Shown here in pieces: positions 1-12,411 of a DNA stretch of 64,000 nucleotides (its first letter is position 1; every line of letters starts with the position of its first letter). Origin of the DNA: Voacanga thouarsii (Eukaryota; Streptophyta; Magnoliopsida; Gentianales; Apocynaceae). The position numbers and the translations under genes were made by a program. The stretch is taken from NCBI GenBank assembly GCA_026120185.1, contig JANUWF010001110.1:349001-413000 (forward strand). The letters are read 5' to 3'. The notes beneath the pieces are model-generated. The model was not told the DNA's origin, did no database searches, and was given only the letters and a program-made list of their open reading frames with translations.

Positions 1-320
1 CGGAGGCATCCAAGGAAGCAGTCTGGCTCCGAAAGTTCCTTTCAGAACTTAGAGTCGTGCCACACATAGACAGGCTGATTGTGATGTATTGCGCAATACT
101 GGAGCAATATCGTAATCCAAAAAATCTTGGAACCATAAGAAGTGGAAGCATATCGAGAGGAAGTACCACCTGATCCGAGATTTCATCCAGAGACGGGAAG
201 TCGTGGTGGAACAAATTGCCTCCGAGAACAATCTAGCAAATCTATTCACTAAGCCTTTGGCTGAGAGAGTCTTCAAGAGACACTTAGACGCCATAGGGGT
301 GGGCACCTACGGACTTACTT
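1..320 (+). pseudogene. Ty1/copia RNase H C-terminus (element C, 3' end)
   Basis: This is the tail of a copia Pol polyprotein, entering from the left edge. Readable pieces include a KEAVWLRKFL stretch, a KYHLIRDFIQRREVVVEQI stretch and the closing ANLFTKPLAERVFKRHLDAI, typical of the copia RNase H end. A frame change near position 130 separates the first third from the rest, so it is not an intact coding end. It stops at a TAG near 320 and is followed within 25 bp by a purine-rich tract and an LTR. The same closing sequence recurs at 13,484-13,530 in element B, so C and B belong to one family. Confidence 0.85.
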
Positions 321-344
321 AGTCTTAGAGTGCAAATGAGAGAT

Positions 345-2178
345 TGTTGGGATGTATACCCTCTTAGACTAGGTTTCTGATATAAAAATCGAATGTTTTA
401 ATAAAAGAATTTATTTTCAGAAATTGTTTGTGAATTTACAATTTTATTTGTACACAATTACGTTTGGAAAAGACTCATTGTGTTTAAGTAAATAGTCCAT
501 GTGAATGGAGGTCTTTCACAATAAGGTATGTATCACAGGTTATTTAACGCATAAACTTTTGTTCTTAACCGATTGATGAGAATGAGAATCTCATCATGTC
601 TATGTTATTATGTTGTGAATTCTAAATGAGGAATGGCTTACCTTTAGCCAGTGAGTAGTCCACTCACTTCATGACATAAGCATATTTCGAATATGTAGAA
701 CATGACCTGTAGTACTGGTTTCTAAAAGTACTATATAGTAGAAACCTAGACTACTACCGATATAGCGTGGACTAGTACTCTACGACTTGAGTATGAGTTG
801 GTGGTCTTACGAAGTTGGAAGCATATACTTTGATATGCTATAGTTGAGATTCTATCGTAGGGCCAATATACTTACATGTTGGGTTTGTGTGACTAGTTCG
901 TTAAAATAGACTTGTACAAGATAGTTTCTATACTATATCGTCCCTTGTGGTTGTCTGAATGATCTAAATATCCAAGGCCTTGAGAAACATGATTTGGATG
1001 TTTTTTTTAGGGTATCTCCATTGGAAAGCGAAAATAATCCAGAAAGTTGTGGATCATTGGACTAGAGGCATAAGGATGGTAGATGTTATTTAGAGAGGTG
1101 TTAGTACACTTCTTTTTCTCTGAATGTACGACAATATATAGAGGGGTATTTTAGTCATTACACCTGTAGGTCGGAGACTTTGCTAACACAACACTGTCCT
1201 TGGAGTCAATATTTCCTTATGGTGATATTAAGAAATATTTAAAATACAAAATACAACTATTTATATGGTAAGGGTATTTTGGTCATTTTAGTAGCCAAGG
1301 TGGTGTGTCTTTTGGTCCTTAATATAGACCGTGAGTCCTAATTAAATACAGGCTAAGGAATTAAATTAAATTAAATTAAATTAATTTTATTTAAGTAGCC
1401 TGATTTAATTATTGGGCTAGAATAAAATAAAGGTCAATGAAGAGAAAATTAATTAAATTAGTTTAGTGGGCTAATTAATTATTCAGGGTTTTGGCCTAGT
1501 TTGAATAATTAGAGATTAACCTGGGACTAAACTGATTTAGGCTTATTTAATTGGACTGGTTTATTTGGGTTGAAAAAATTAATTATTTGTTAGGCCATTA
1601 AGTTGATTCTAATTAGAATAATTAATTAAGCCCAAAATGTTAAACAAAGAGTCCAATGACCCAGTCCAGTTTAACCTAGGGTTTTATTTAGGTTAAATAT
1701 GAGGATTGGAAATAACGTCATTGTTACAGAATACACTCTCTGAGAGACGGCTTCTTCTCTATGGAAAAGGCCAGGCGTCTCTTTCTCTCTAGAAAATTCC
1801 ATAGCATGTTAGTTGTTCACTAAACGGTAGTTAGGTAGGCCATATACTGAAAGACCAAGAGTTCAGCGTTCACATACATGCAAAGACGGAGTAGGAGGCT
1901 TGCAAGAATTGCACCAGAGGCTTGCAAGAATTGCACCAGAGGCTTCCACCAGCACACCTACCCCGGTTGCGTACGTTCTGGTCCAGCCACCTTTGAGAAC
2001 CAAAAGGAAAGGTAAAATTTTTAAAACCTTGGGATTGGGACATGGCGCAACCGGCGTCAGCTAGTACAGCCGGCGCTAGCGTCGACCCTACCCTGGAATC
2101 CCCTATTCTTGTTTTTCCAGTTTTTTTTATATTTGCTTTCGCTGCGTGCTCTGTATTTTTCTGCTTTCCATGCCTTCA
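345..2178 (+). repeat. 3' LTR of element C
   Basis: It begins TGTTGGGATGTATACC directly after a short purine tract and ends ...ATGCCTTCA. The start aligns with the element B LTRs at 9,430 and 13,555 over hundreds of bases, including the shared GATTGATGAGAATGAGAATC segment. The distal third is more diverged. The 1,834-bp length is close to the 1,892 bp of B's 3' LTR. Positions about 1,897-1,943 hold a 24-bp tandem duplication (AGGCTTGCAAGAATTGCACC unit). The right boundary is set by homology of the next base onward to element D's protease, and is good to within a few bases. Confidence 0.8.
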
Positions 2179-2363
2179 ACACTTATGTTCCGTTACCCAC
2201 TCGAAATCTATGCTTTCCTCTATGAGTCTCCTTATCTTATTAAACCTCTACAAGGAGTTACAGATGTAGTCAGTGACTCCGAAGTCAAAAATATAAGTGG
2301 ATGATAATCCAATCATCAAAATAGACTCTAAATAAAAAGAAATACTTGAGGAGGACTTGGCCA
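2179..2363 (-). pseudogene. gag/protease remnant of element D, left of element A
   Basis: Read on the minus strand, this stretch continues the gag zinc-knuckle region found at 18,951 on the far side of element A. It includes a segment matching element B at about 13,225-13,370: a TTTAGAGTCTATTT start, an ATCTGTAACTCCTTG segment and a degraded FRVGNGT corresponding to B's LRVENGA. It is cut on the left by the LTR of element C and on the right by element A. It carries stop codons and is a decayed protease fragment. Confidence 0.7.
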
Positions 2364-2368
2364 AGAAG

Positions 2369-3781
2369 TGTTAGAGATATGCCCTAAAATAATTTGTACT
2401 TATACTATTGTCGTTATGTATTTTGTAATAATATGAGGCATTTCTTTCCATAAATAGTGCATTTAGTTTTAGGGTCATTAAGTACGTGACTTGATAATAA
2501 AACCCTATAACGAATAAAATGACTATTCTTAAATTGTCCTTGATCGATTATTATTAGTGGAACAATAATAAATTAAGATTAGTATATTTGTGACTTGATG
2601 GCTATGTTTTACTAGTCATAGATATATGGGATATTAAGTCAAAATATAAATAAATATTAGAGAACATTGTGTTGGATATGACCCACTGTGAGAGTAATTC
2701 ATAAGAAATGTCATAAGTACTTTCTAGTCATAATGATATTAGAAGTCATTCGACCTGAATTTATTATAGTTTCCTACTTGATAAATTCTATATCTTGACC
2801 TTATTTAAAGTTGTCTGTAACCAGAAAATAAAATTAGATTACTATTGGATATAGAATAAACCAAAGAGAGGAATACGATTGATAGTGAATGAATTTATCC
2901 CTCTCATTCTTGGAAGAGATATCTATGAGCCCCTTGATAAATTAGGCTGTTAAAATGAATGGTCGTACTCAAATATATCAATTTGAGATATTGATATCAT
3001 TTGTTTGAATAGTCTACTATGAAATTAAGAAATAATTGATTAAACTTAATAAATATTACATGCTCCGTGCCTTATCCTTTATCTAATATCGTGTGACAAA
3101 ATGACTATATATATAAAGTTATGATTTGGTTCAAAGAAATCACTGATCTTCATTTAACCTGGATAGTTATAATATTTTGTTAGAAACTGCTTATAAGTTG
3201 TGGGTCATTTAAATGTGATGTATCTGGAAATGTGTCTAGGTTCAGCAAACTAGAAAATGACCAAATACAATGAATCTAAAAATATGTCTACATTTGATAT
3301 ATTTGGAGGATGTCTAGATTATAAGAACTTGACTCGGTAAATTAATTAGTTAAGTTACCGAAATAATAGTAGAATCTTATCATATCCTTTTAAAATTAAA
3401 ATAAAATATGATAAGATATGATGAGGGTCGGACTCTAAGAAGTTCGTGTGGTTTTAAAAGAAAACCCTAGCCGTCTTCTTAAAAAAGGCTTCTTATAAAA
3501 TTTCCGTGCCTCCATAACCAGAAATTTAGTCTCTCAAAACCCTAGGCGCTAGCACTCCCGGGTAAGAAACTGAGTTCGTCATGTGTATCCGATAGATGAT
3601 GTTTGCGCATTACAGCGTCTGGTGATCTTATGAAGTGCACATACGCCTAGAAATATAAAAGTAGGAGTCTTACTTTTAGCAATACAGAGGTAATTTTGTA
3701 AACCCTTGATCGGCCTAAATCGTTTGGCTTGCATCCTTAGAAGAGATTCGTGAATATTTTTTGCGTTTAGGAGTCCTAACA
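2369..3781 (+). repeat. 5' LTR of element A
   Basis: It starts TGTTAGAGATATGCCC and ends GAGTCCTAACA, followed immediately by a primer-binding site. It matches the LTRs at 4,690 and 16,766 along most of its length. It is 1,413 bp against about 1,505 bp for the others, so it has several deletions, including one of 8 bp just before the 3' terminus. Confidence 0.9.
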
Positions 3782-3782
3782 G

Positions 3783-3793
3783 TGGTATCAGAG
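3783..3793 (+). other. Primer-binding site of element A
   Basis: TGGTATCAGAG directly after the 5' LTR is complementary to the 3' end of plant initiator tRNA-Met, the usual primer for plant Ty1/copia minus-strand synthesis. Confidence 0.85.
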
Positions 3794-4390
3794 AAACTTG
3801 TTAAATGATTAGGTTGATTAATCTATGTTAATCATATTGTTGAATATATGTATGATATATATGTGAACGACTAAATTTCATTTAATTTGAATGGTGTATA
3901 TCAGTATGTTCACATGATTATAATTTTATATGTATTCTGTATAATTGTTGTTTTAGAATACTTAGCATGCGGATTGCTTGAAATTGTGTTTATTTTGTGC
4001 GTTTGAATTATTCAATCAGACTAGATTATTTGTAGATTGTCTGTAAACTGTTTGTTTTAATATGATATGGTATCATAAGCATGCTATCTCTTGTTTTAAA
4101 TTGCAAATTATTTATATTAATCTGCCATGATAATTTGTTATCTGTATTAATATGGTTAAAAGGGAACGTAGACTGTCTGTAAATGGTAACTCACAACGAC
4201 TGTCACTAAGGGGTCCGAATGTCAGTCTGATTAATATTCAAAAATCAGAAGGCAAAATCTCATTCAATGAGAGAAGAAAAATTCGTTTTTCCTTTTCGGG
4301 GGCGCTGCCCCTAACCAACCAGCGGGACCTCCACTTGGGGCGCTGCCCCTTAGAACCCTGACTAACTATTCAGTGTGTGTTATTCGTTAG

Positions 4391-6370
4391 CATATTTTAA
4401 TTGTAGTAAGCATGAAATAAACATATCAAATATGTATGTAAGACATAAATAAAAGTGACATAGAACGAGCAAAGTGAAAATCAAAGTGGTCAATCTAGGT
4501 ATATGAACTCCTTGAACATTCTCTAATGCCTTGAACACACTCCTCCTTGGTTATAATTATAGGCCTCCGTCTTGTTTTTCATTGTTGTAGAATTGTAGTT
4601 GCTTCCTAGAATAGGAATTATTTTATTTTACTATCTAATGTAAAAGAAGACAGAGACCTACAATTACAACCAAGGAGGAGTGTGCTCAATGTTAGGGATA
4701 TTCTCTAAAACAATTTGTACTTATACTATTGTCATTATATATTATGTAATAATATGAGGTATTTCTTTTCATGAATAGTGCATTTAATTTTGTGGTCATC
4801 AAGTACATGGCTTAATAGTAAAACCCTATAACAAATACAATGACTATTCTTAAATTGTCCCTGATCGATTATTATTAGTGGAACAATAATAAATTAAGAT
4901 TAATATGTTTATGACTTGATTGCTATATTTTACTGGTTATGGATATATGTGATATCAAGTCAAAATATAAATAAATGTTAGAGAACATTGTATTAGACAT
5001 GACCCACTGTGAGAATACTACATGAAACATGTCATAAGTACTTTCTAGCCATAATGATATTAGAAGTCCTTCGACCTGAATTTATCATAGTTTCCTACCT
5101 GATAAATTCTATATTTTGACGTTGTCTAAAGTTGTCTTTAACCAGATAATAAATTAGACCACGGTTGGATATAGAATAAACCAGGGAGAGGATATGATTG
5201 ATAGTGAAGGAATTTGTCCCTCTCAATTTTGGGAGAGATATCCATAGGCCCCTTGATAAGTTAGACTGTTAAAATAATGGCTGTGCTCAAATATATCAAT
5301 TTGAGATATTGAATTATTTGTTTGAACAGTCTACTATGAGATCAAGAAATAGCTTACTAAGGATGACATGCTCCGTGCCTTATACTTAATCTGGATATCG
5401 TGTGACAAAATGACTAAATATAAAGTTATGATTTGGTTCAAAAAGATCACTAATTTTCATTTAACATTGATAGTTATAATGTTTTGTTAGAAGTCGCTTC
5501 TAACTTGTGGGCCATATAAATATGATTTGGCCACACTGCCGTTATTAAATGAACCTATAAGGTCACACTTTAAGCAAACATGTTAGGTTATTTTTCTGGT
5601 AACCAGGTTTGATGTATCTGAAAATATGTCTAGGTTAATCGAACCTAAAAAAATGACGAGATACAATGAATCTGGAAATATATCCACATTCGATGTATCT
5701 GGAGGATGTGCAGATTATAAGAATCTGACTCGATAAATTAATTAGTTAAAATTACCGAGAAAATAGTAGAATCTTATCATATCAGTTTTAATTTGAATTT
5801 AAAATAAAATATGATAAGATATTATGAGAGGTGGACTCCAAGAAGTTCAGGTGGTTTTAAAAAAAAAAAACCCTAGCCATCTTCTGAAGCAAGCTATCTG
5901 ACAAAACATTTGTGCCTCTAATTTACCAGAAAAATTAAACCTCTAAAATCCTAGGCGCTAGCACTCCCGGGTAACGAGCTGGTTCGCCGTGTGTATCCAA
6001 TAGAGGACATTCGTACATTTCAGCATCTGATGATCGTTCGAGTTGCATATACACCTAAAAACTAGAACCCAGAGGTCTCAATTACGTCAAACAGATGTAA
6101 TTCTGTAATCACTAGATCGATCTTAATCGTTTGGTTTGGATCCTCGGAAGGGATTCGTGGATGTTTTCTGTATTTAGGAGTCCACGAATCCTAACACTCA
6201 AGACATTAGAGAATGCTCAAAGAGTTCATATACCTAGATTGACCACCTTGATCTTTACTTTGCTCGTGATAATTAATATAGATTATGAGCCATGCTATGT
6301 CACTTTTATTTATGTCTTACATGTATATTTGATATGTTTATTTCATATTTACTACAATCAAAATTTTTTA
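4391..6370. repeat. Long inverted repeat split by a solo LTR
   Basis: The left arm (about 4,391-4,588) is matched in reverse complement by 4,645-4,689 joined to 6,197-6,370. Anchors are TTGAACACACTCCTCCTTGG on the left against CCAAGGAGGAGTGTGCTCAA on the right, and further out GACATAAATAAAAGTGACAT against its complement near 6,295-6,320. The arms differ by scattered substitutions and by one gap of about 30 bp in the left arm. Without the inserted LTR the arms, roughly 200 bp each, enclose a loop of about 60 bp, so a transcript could fold into a long hairpin. It may be a foldback element or part of A's leader; no clear outer TSD was seen. Confidence 0.8.
4690..6196 (+). mobile_element. Solo LTR of the element A family
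   Basis: This 1,507-bp copy starts TGTTAGGGATATTCTC and ends CACGAATCCTAACA. It is homologous to the LTRs at 2,369 and 16,766, in the same orientation. A perfect 5-bp TSD, CTCAA, lies at 4,685-4,689 and 6,197-6,201. No internal region or second LTR lies between the TSDs, so this is what remains after LTR-LTR recombination of a separate insertion. Confidence 0.92.
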
Positions 6371-6811
6371 TTTTAAAAAAAAAATTAAGTTTTCTTCCAA
6401 AATCAGACACTTGTTATTACTTGGATCATCATATAGTCATTTCTACTAAAGTGGGATGCTTTTGATTATCTAAGTGAGATAAGATGGAAAATGGTTTTCT
6501 ATATATTTGATATGGTTTGACTTAACTGGGCTATCAAAATGGTTTTGGACTTAGGGCATTATATGAGATTTTTAGCCGGGACATTTGATGTCTATCTCAT
6601 TAAATTTAAATTTTATTTAATTATAAGATTAAAGCCAAAGCTTACTTATGATTAAAATAAAATATTTTTAAAAAATAAAATATTAAAAAAAGGTTTTTTT
6701 TACCCACTATGAAACATCAAAATGTTGAAGTTTTAAAAGTTTAAATGCCTTTAGTGGGAATTTTTCATTAAGACCTCAAAAATAATTACTTTGCATATTT
6801 TGTATATAGAT

Positions 6812-7560
6812 AATGGCAACAAACAGTTAAAATAACTCATTGCGAACCATACTCAAGAAAGACAAGCTTAGTGGGACTAACTGTTTTGATTGGGCACGTA
6901 ACTTAAGAATTGTTCTTAAGCAAAAAAAAAAAAGCTCTATGTTCTTGAAAATCTTATTCCTCTGCTCCAGCAAATAACACCCTAATAGCTGAAAAAGATA
7001 CTTATAGTAAGCACAAAGATGACTCTAACAATGTTACTTGCCTTATGCTAGCGACCATGAACTTTGAACTTCAAAAACTGTTTAAAGAAATAGATGTATA
7101 TGACATTATTGTGTATCTCAAGGAAGTGTTCAAAGAGCAAGCATGATAAGAGAGATTTGAAACTCATAATGCGTTAAATGCATGCAAGATGGTTTTTGGC
7201 ACATTGGTAAGTGCTCATATCCTTAAAATGAAGGGTTATCTTGATCATATTGAAAAGCTTGGTGCTCCTGTTAATCATGACATGGTCACAAATTTGATTT
7301 TGGGTTTATTACCTTTTGAGTATAAACTGAATTGCATGGGATGCTAAAACAAGTTGAACTGAACATTAAGAAGAATACTCCTAGTGTCCTAATGGTTCAA
7401 AAAGGGAAAGGGAAAAAGAACAACCAAAAGGGTAAAGTCATGGCTAGTAAAGGTAAGGACAAGGCTAAGTCCAAGTTCAAGGCTAAACCTAAGGCCAAGA
7501 CACCAAAGAAGTAGCTTGCGATCATTGTGCTAAACAAGGACATTGGTTAAGAAATTACAA
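6812..7560 (+). pseudogene. Element A gag remnant
   Basis: This is copia-type Gag, the capsid protein that packages element RNA. The start MATNS is followed by an LKKDKLSGTNCFDWARNLRI segment typical of the copia Gag N-terminus. Later pieces include VSAHILKMKGYLDHIEKLG and a lysine-rich stretch (7,395-7,513), then a damaged zinc knuckle (CDHC-AKQGHWLRNYK, last Cys replaced by Tyr) near 7,520. Stop codons and frame changes occur near 6,830, 7,145 and 7,345, so it cannot make Gag. Confidence 0.8.
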
Positions 7561-7567
7561 GCTCTAT

Positions 7568-8065
7568 TTGGAAGCAAAGAAGAAGAAGGACAGTAAGATT
7601 GCCGCTTCAAGTATTTATATTATTAAAATTAATTTGTCTACTTCTGATTTATGGGTATTGGATACTGATTGTGGATCTCACATTTGTGTAAATATGCAGG
7701 TTCTAAAAAGGAGTAGAGTCTTGGCACAAGGCGAGGTGGACCTACGAGTTGCAAATGGAGTAAAAGTTGTTGCAGTAGCTGTAGGAACTTTTGAATTAAT
7801 TTTGCCTAGTGGGCTTATTTTAGAACTGAATGATTGTTTTTGTGTTCCTACTATGAGTAGGAATATTATTTCAGTTTCTTGTTTAGATTTAGAAGGTTTT
7901 GAATTTGTTATTACGAATAACATTTTCTCCATTAATAAAAATAGCATTTTTTATGGAGATGCCTCATTATCAAATAGGCTCTATATTTTTAATCTTCGTG
8001 GATCTTCGAACAAGTCTATCTATAACATTAATACTAAGAGATTAAAATCCAATTATTTAAATTAG
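7568..8065 (+). pseudogene. Element A aspartic protease domain
   Basis: A 165-codon open stretch reads as the copia protease. The active-site region is DTDCGSHIC, where the family has D-T/S-G, so the catalytic glycine appears to be replaced by Asp. It is followed by LRVANGVKV and LILELNDCFCVP, the usual downstream protease signatures, and SRNIISVSCLD. A stop closes the frame at about 8,063, before the integrase zinc-binding region. Domain identity is secure; function is lost. Confidence 0.82.
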
Positions 8066-9060
8066 ACTTACTTCTGACACTGTTGTTTGGGTCATATAAA
8101 TGAGAAACGCGTTACAAGGCTTCATAATAATAGGCTTCTAAATTCGTTTGATTTAGAATCTTACGAAATATATGGTTCTTATTTATTAGGCAAAATGACT
8201 AAGGCACCTTTTAAGGGATAAAATGAAAGGGCAACTAATATATTGGGCCTAATATATACTGATGTATGTGGACCAATGAATACACATGCTAGAGGTGGAT
8301 TTTAGTACTTCATTACATTTATGGATGATTTCAGTAGATATGACTACCTATATCTGATGAAACATAAATCTAAATCATTCAAAAAATTCAAAGAATTTCA
8401 AAATGAAGTACAAAATCAGTTTGATAGAAGTATCAAAACATTTCGATCAGATCGACATGGCGAATACTTAAGTCACGAGTTTGACGAGCATATTAAGAAT
8501 TGTGGAATTATCTCACAATTAACTCTACCAGGAACACTTCAATGGAATGGTGTATTTGAATGAAGAAATCAGATTTTATTAGATATGATTCGATCCATGT
8601 TGAGTCAAACAAATCTTACAATTTCCTTTTGGGGTTATGCCCTAGAGACTGCTGCGTTCATACTAAATCGAGTTCCATCTAAATCAGTTCAAAAAATTCC
8701 ATATGAGATATGGACTGGGAAATAACTTAGTTTGTTATTTCTCAAGATTTGGGGTTGCTCAATTTATATAAAGCGTTTATTATCTGATAAACTTGCACCT
8801 AAATCAGATAAAAATGAATATTTATGGGGTATCCTAAGAAAACTAAAGGATACCAATTTTATCTTCCAAAAGAAAATAGAGTAATCGTTGCATGAAATGG
8901 ATTTTTTCTTGAAAAGAAATTTATTTTTAAAAGAAGCAGTGGGAGTAAAATACATCTTGATGAGATTCAAGAGTCACAATTAGTATTAGAACCAAATAAT
9001 GAACATCGATTAGATGGCTCACAAGTCCAAGGTGAGTCTACTTCTATAGAATAAGGAATT
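8066..9060 (+). pseudogene. Element A integrase domain
   Basis: Integrase inserts element cDNA into the genome. A degraded GAG-pre-integrase H-H region (CLGHINEKR) is followed by the core: TDVCGPMNTHARGG and FITFMDDFSRY carry the first Asp, FRSDRHGEYLS the second, and GTLQWNGVFE marks the region of the catalytic Glu. After a stop come LNRVPSKSVQKIPYEIWTGK and a GCSIYIKRLLSDKL piece. In-frame stops interrupt it repeatedly. Confidence 0.8.
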
Positions 9061-9428
9061 CAACGATCTGATAGGGTTTGTCAATAACTTGAGAGATATG
9101 GATTTTTTATCCTTGACGATCACAATGTGAAGCTTATGGTTAATGATAAGCCCACTTCCTATCAAAAAGCCATTAAGAGTTTTGACTCTGGAAATTGGCT
9201 AAAGGTTATGAAGTTTGAGATGCAATCCATGCATGATAACCAAGTTTGGACTTTAGTTAATCCACCTAAAGGTTCAAAAACTATTGGGTGTAAATGAATT
9301 TTCAAAAAGAAAATAGACATGGAGTGAAATGTGTATACTTACAAAGCACAACTGGTAGCAAAATGTTATAGACAAACTCATGGTATAGACTATGATGAAA
9401 CATTTTCACTAGTTATAATGCTTAAATA
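9061..9428 (+). pseudogene. Element A reverse transcriptase, 5' fragment
   Basis: This is the N-terminal part of the copia RT. Readable motifs are NWLKVMKFEMQSMHDNQVWT, LVNPPKGSKTIGCK, YKAQLVAKCYRQTHGIDYDE and TFSLVIMLK. It has in-frame stops, and the reading breaks off inside the MLKSIRILLA segment where element B is inserted. The reading resumes at 15,447, and the join across the insertion restores the expected RT alignment. Confidence 0.85.
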
Positions 9429-9429
9429 T

Positions 9430-10711
9430 TGTTGGAATATATACCCTCTAGACTAGTTTATGTGATATAATTATCGAATTTATTAATAAAAAAATTTATT
9501 CTCAAAATATGTTTGTAAATTTACATTTTATTTGTGCACAATTTTCGTTTGGAAATGACCCATTGTGTTTAAGTAAGTGATCCATATGAATGGTGGTCTT
9601 TCACAGTAAGGTATGGATCACGGGTTACTTAACACATAAATGTTTGTTCTTAACCGATTGATGAGAATGAGAATCTCATCATGTATAGGTTATTGTGTTA
9701 TGAATTCTAAATGGGGAATGACTTACCTAAAATATAGCTATTTATATAGCAGGGATATTTTGATCATTTTAGTTACCAAGACGATATGTCTTTTGGTCTC
9801 CGAAATGGCTCTTAAGTCCTGAAAGATTTGGGTTAAAGAATTGGTCTTGATAATTATGGGTTTTATTTTATTAGTCTAACTTATTATTGGATTAGAATAA
9901 AATAAAAGATTCGAGAGAGAGTATTTATTTTATCTAATTTAATTAATTAATTAATTATTCAGGGCCCAATGCCTAAATTGAATAATTAAAAAATTAATTT
10001 AGATATAAACTAGATAAAATGTATGAAATTTTATATTTGTCTATTTGGGTTTGTTAATTATTTATTGGGTTGTTTAATAAAGTCCAAAAAATAAATAATT
10101 GAGATTTTTTATTTATGGGTATTCAAACTCAAGAATAAATAATTTTATCTGACCCAATGAATAAGACCAAGAGTAAAATAAAATTAAAAAATAATTAATT
10201 AATTAATTTAATTAAAAAAACAACACGGGATGGAACCCGTGTTGTTTCGTCTGCAAGATAGAGAAAGTATAGATGCTTTCTGTTTGCACGTGAATGAATT
10301 CTCTCTCCGGTGTTAATTCAAATAAATGGAAAATGAATTGAAGTGGTAGCGTTTTAGTTTGCACTTCAGTAGCTTTTGATTTTTCAATCACAAAGAAGCA
10401 AAGGAAAGAAAGTGCTCTTCATTGTTCATTTTCATTAACAGAAAACAAACCCATTCACGGAAACCTTCAAAGTTTATCAAAACTCAATCTTTAAACTTTC
10501 ACCGGCTGTGTTACGAGCACCATTTCAGAAGATCAAAGGCTTCGCGTGAATAAGACGCAGTAGACATTTACAAGAACGTGATCCAATAGCTTCAAGTATC
10601 CCTGTACAGACATCTACACCAGTGCGAAGAGGGCCATTCAATCACAGAGATAAATTTTTTGTTTTCCTAGAATACTTTCGTTTTGATGATTTTTGCCAAT
10701 TTAAGCCTTTA
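9430..10711 (+). repeat. 5' LTR of element B (internally deleted)
   Basis: It starts TGTTGGAATATATACC and ends in GCCTTTA (last dinucleotide TA rather than CA). It is collinear with the 3' LTR except that ACTTACCT at about 9,727 jumps straight to AAAATATAG. The roughly 600 bp between the equivalent points of the 3' LTR (about 13,850-14,450) are missing. Confidence 0.88.
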
Positions 10712-10713
10712 AT

Positions 10714-10724
10714 TGGTATCAGAG
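10714..10724 (+). other. Primer-binding site of element B
   Basis: TGGTATCAGAG, complementary to the initiator tRNA-Met 3' end, lies two bases after the 5' LTR. Confidence 0.85.
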
Positions 10725-12411
10725 TCATGGTTTAGCAAATGTAAGAAGCATGCTAGGCTTAAATAAAACAAGAAAATATTTGTTTTGGTTGAAATTTATG
10801 ATCCTTCGTGTTTACTGGTATGGGTAGTTTCACTGTAAGCTTCGCGAGTGGAAGTATAGGAACAATGTATTTTGATTGCTTTCATAGGTATCATATAAGC
10901 ACAATATTTTTAAGGGCATAGGTGGTTGTTTGGATGAGTTTTGATTGAAAATGGAAGAAAAAATCGAAACAAAGTACGCAAGAGTCTTTTTGGAGAAGAA
11001 GGCATTGTGCAAGCCAGCCTCTAAGCCGAGCCACGGCTCCAAGCCATGCGCGGCTACTTCCCCGCGAGCAAGGCTACCTCGCTGAAACCTTCTGCGAGGA
11101 TTTTGCAATTGCAAAATCTCACTGGGCGGTCAACATTTTGACCATGCAGCTGGGGTGGGGCGGGCAGGGCAGGGTCCACCCGCCCGGATCCGGTCCATGG
11201 GCCGTGATCTAGTGTGGCAGGTGCACTGAACTTGACCCGAATAAAAAAAAAATAGTTTTTGGTCTCATACTAGGCGAAATTATTTTTATTGTAATAGTTA
11301 ATATTCTTTGAATATTTTTCATTAAAAACAATAGTAAAGGAAATTTTAGGATTAAACAAGACCATTAATTAATTAATGTATTTAATCTTATTATTTGGAT
11401 ACTTAAGTTAAAAGAATAGAAAAACATAAAAACGTTTACAATTTTCTAACATGCTTATTTCTTTTTGTATCCTATGTACGCGTTTTCTCAAAGACTTTTG
11501 ACAAAGAAAAATATTTTTTTAAATCAAATGGTTAATTTTAATTCAAACAAAAATTAATTCTTGGATATTTTCTCAAAAGATTTTATCCTTAACATAGAAA
11601 ATATATTGGATTTAAATATTTTTGTAAATTAAAATAGAAAACTATTTTGATTGAATTTTAACAAGAAAATTTATTTTTATTAAATTAGACTTAAGATCAA
11701 AATCTCTCAAAAGTATTATTGAAAAATTTTGAAATTATTAAGTTTATTAACTTAAATAAAATTAATCCATGGAAAAATTTCTAAAAAGGTATAAAATTTG
11801 ACATAGAAATTTTTATGGGTTTAAAAATTTTATTTTGAGTTAAAAGAAAACTTAATTAAAATTATTAAAATATATTTTTCAAGTTAAATCTTTATTTTAA
11901 AATACTAAGTGGGAGAGGGATTCCAACGGCCCCATGACTTCCATTACGATCCTTATTAAAAATCATGGGTCCCCTCGTGTCACCCTGAGAGTGAACCTGT
12001 AGAGGATAGGGATACCACAAGAATCTAGAATTAATGAATGGATGTAATTAATAACTTGGGACACGTGCTATGATCGGTCAGCCCATATTGGAGGTTATAG
12101 TGCGCGGAATGTCCATAGAAAATGAGAAGACGGTCATCCCACGATGGAATTATCTTCTAGATCATTACCTAGAAGGGAAATTAATTTGTAGTGATCAATA
12201 CACATAACTTAGAAAACTGTTAATCTTTCCAAGAAGCTATGTCAGTTTTTCTTAGAGCCAAATCGATCATATTAATTTCTTAGAGCCAAATCGATCATAT
12301 TAAAGATAATGGTGATAATGTTAACTATTATCGAATTTAATATGAGGATAAAGTCACAAATTATTTTGTTTTTCACAAACTGAATTTTATTTTATTTTTT
12401 ATTTTTAAAAA
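10725..12411 (+). other. Leader of element B
   Basis: Non-coding. It contains a GC-richer patch at about 11,000-11,220 and an AAGTGGGAG-type block near 11,908 that recurs in element D's leader (reverse strand, about 20,150-20,250). A 28-bp tandem duplication lies at 12,251-12,305 (unit CTTAGAGCCAAATCGATCAT plus 8 bases). No gene is seen. Confidence 0.6.

Larger units (their letters stand above)
3794..6811 (+). other. Untranslated leader of element A, interrupted
   Basis: This non-coding leader lies between the primer-binding site and gag. It has a short GC-rich patch (about 4,297-4,360) in which GGGGCGCTGCCCC occurs twice, a long inverted repeat and an inserted solo LTR. After removing the solo LTR the leader is about 1.5 kb. 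No gene is seen. Confidence 0.6.

Noticed and set aside
2042..2269. 75-codon open frame beginning MAQPASAST
   Set aside because: It crosses the boundary between the LTR of element C and element D's protease remnant at 2,178, so it is a chance frame.
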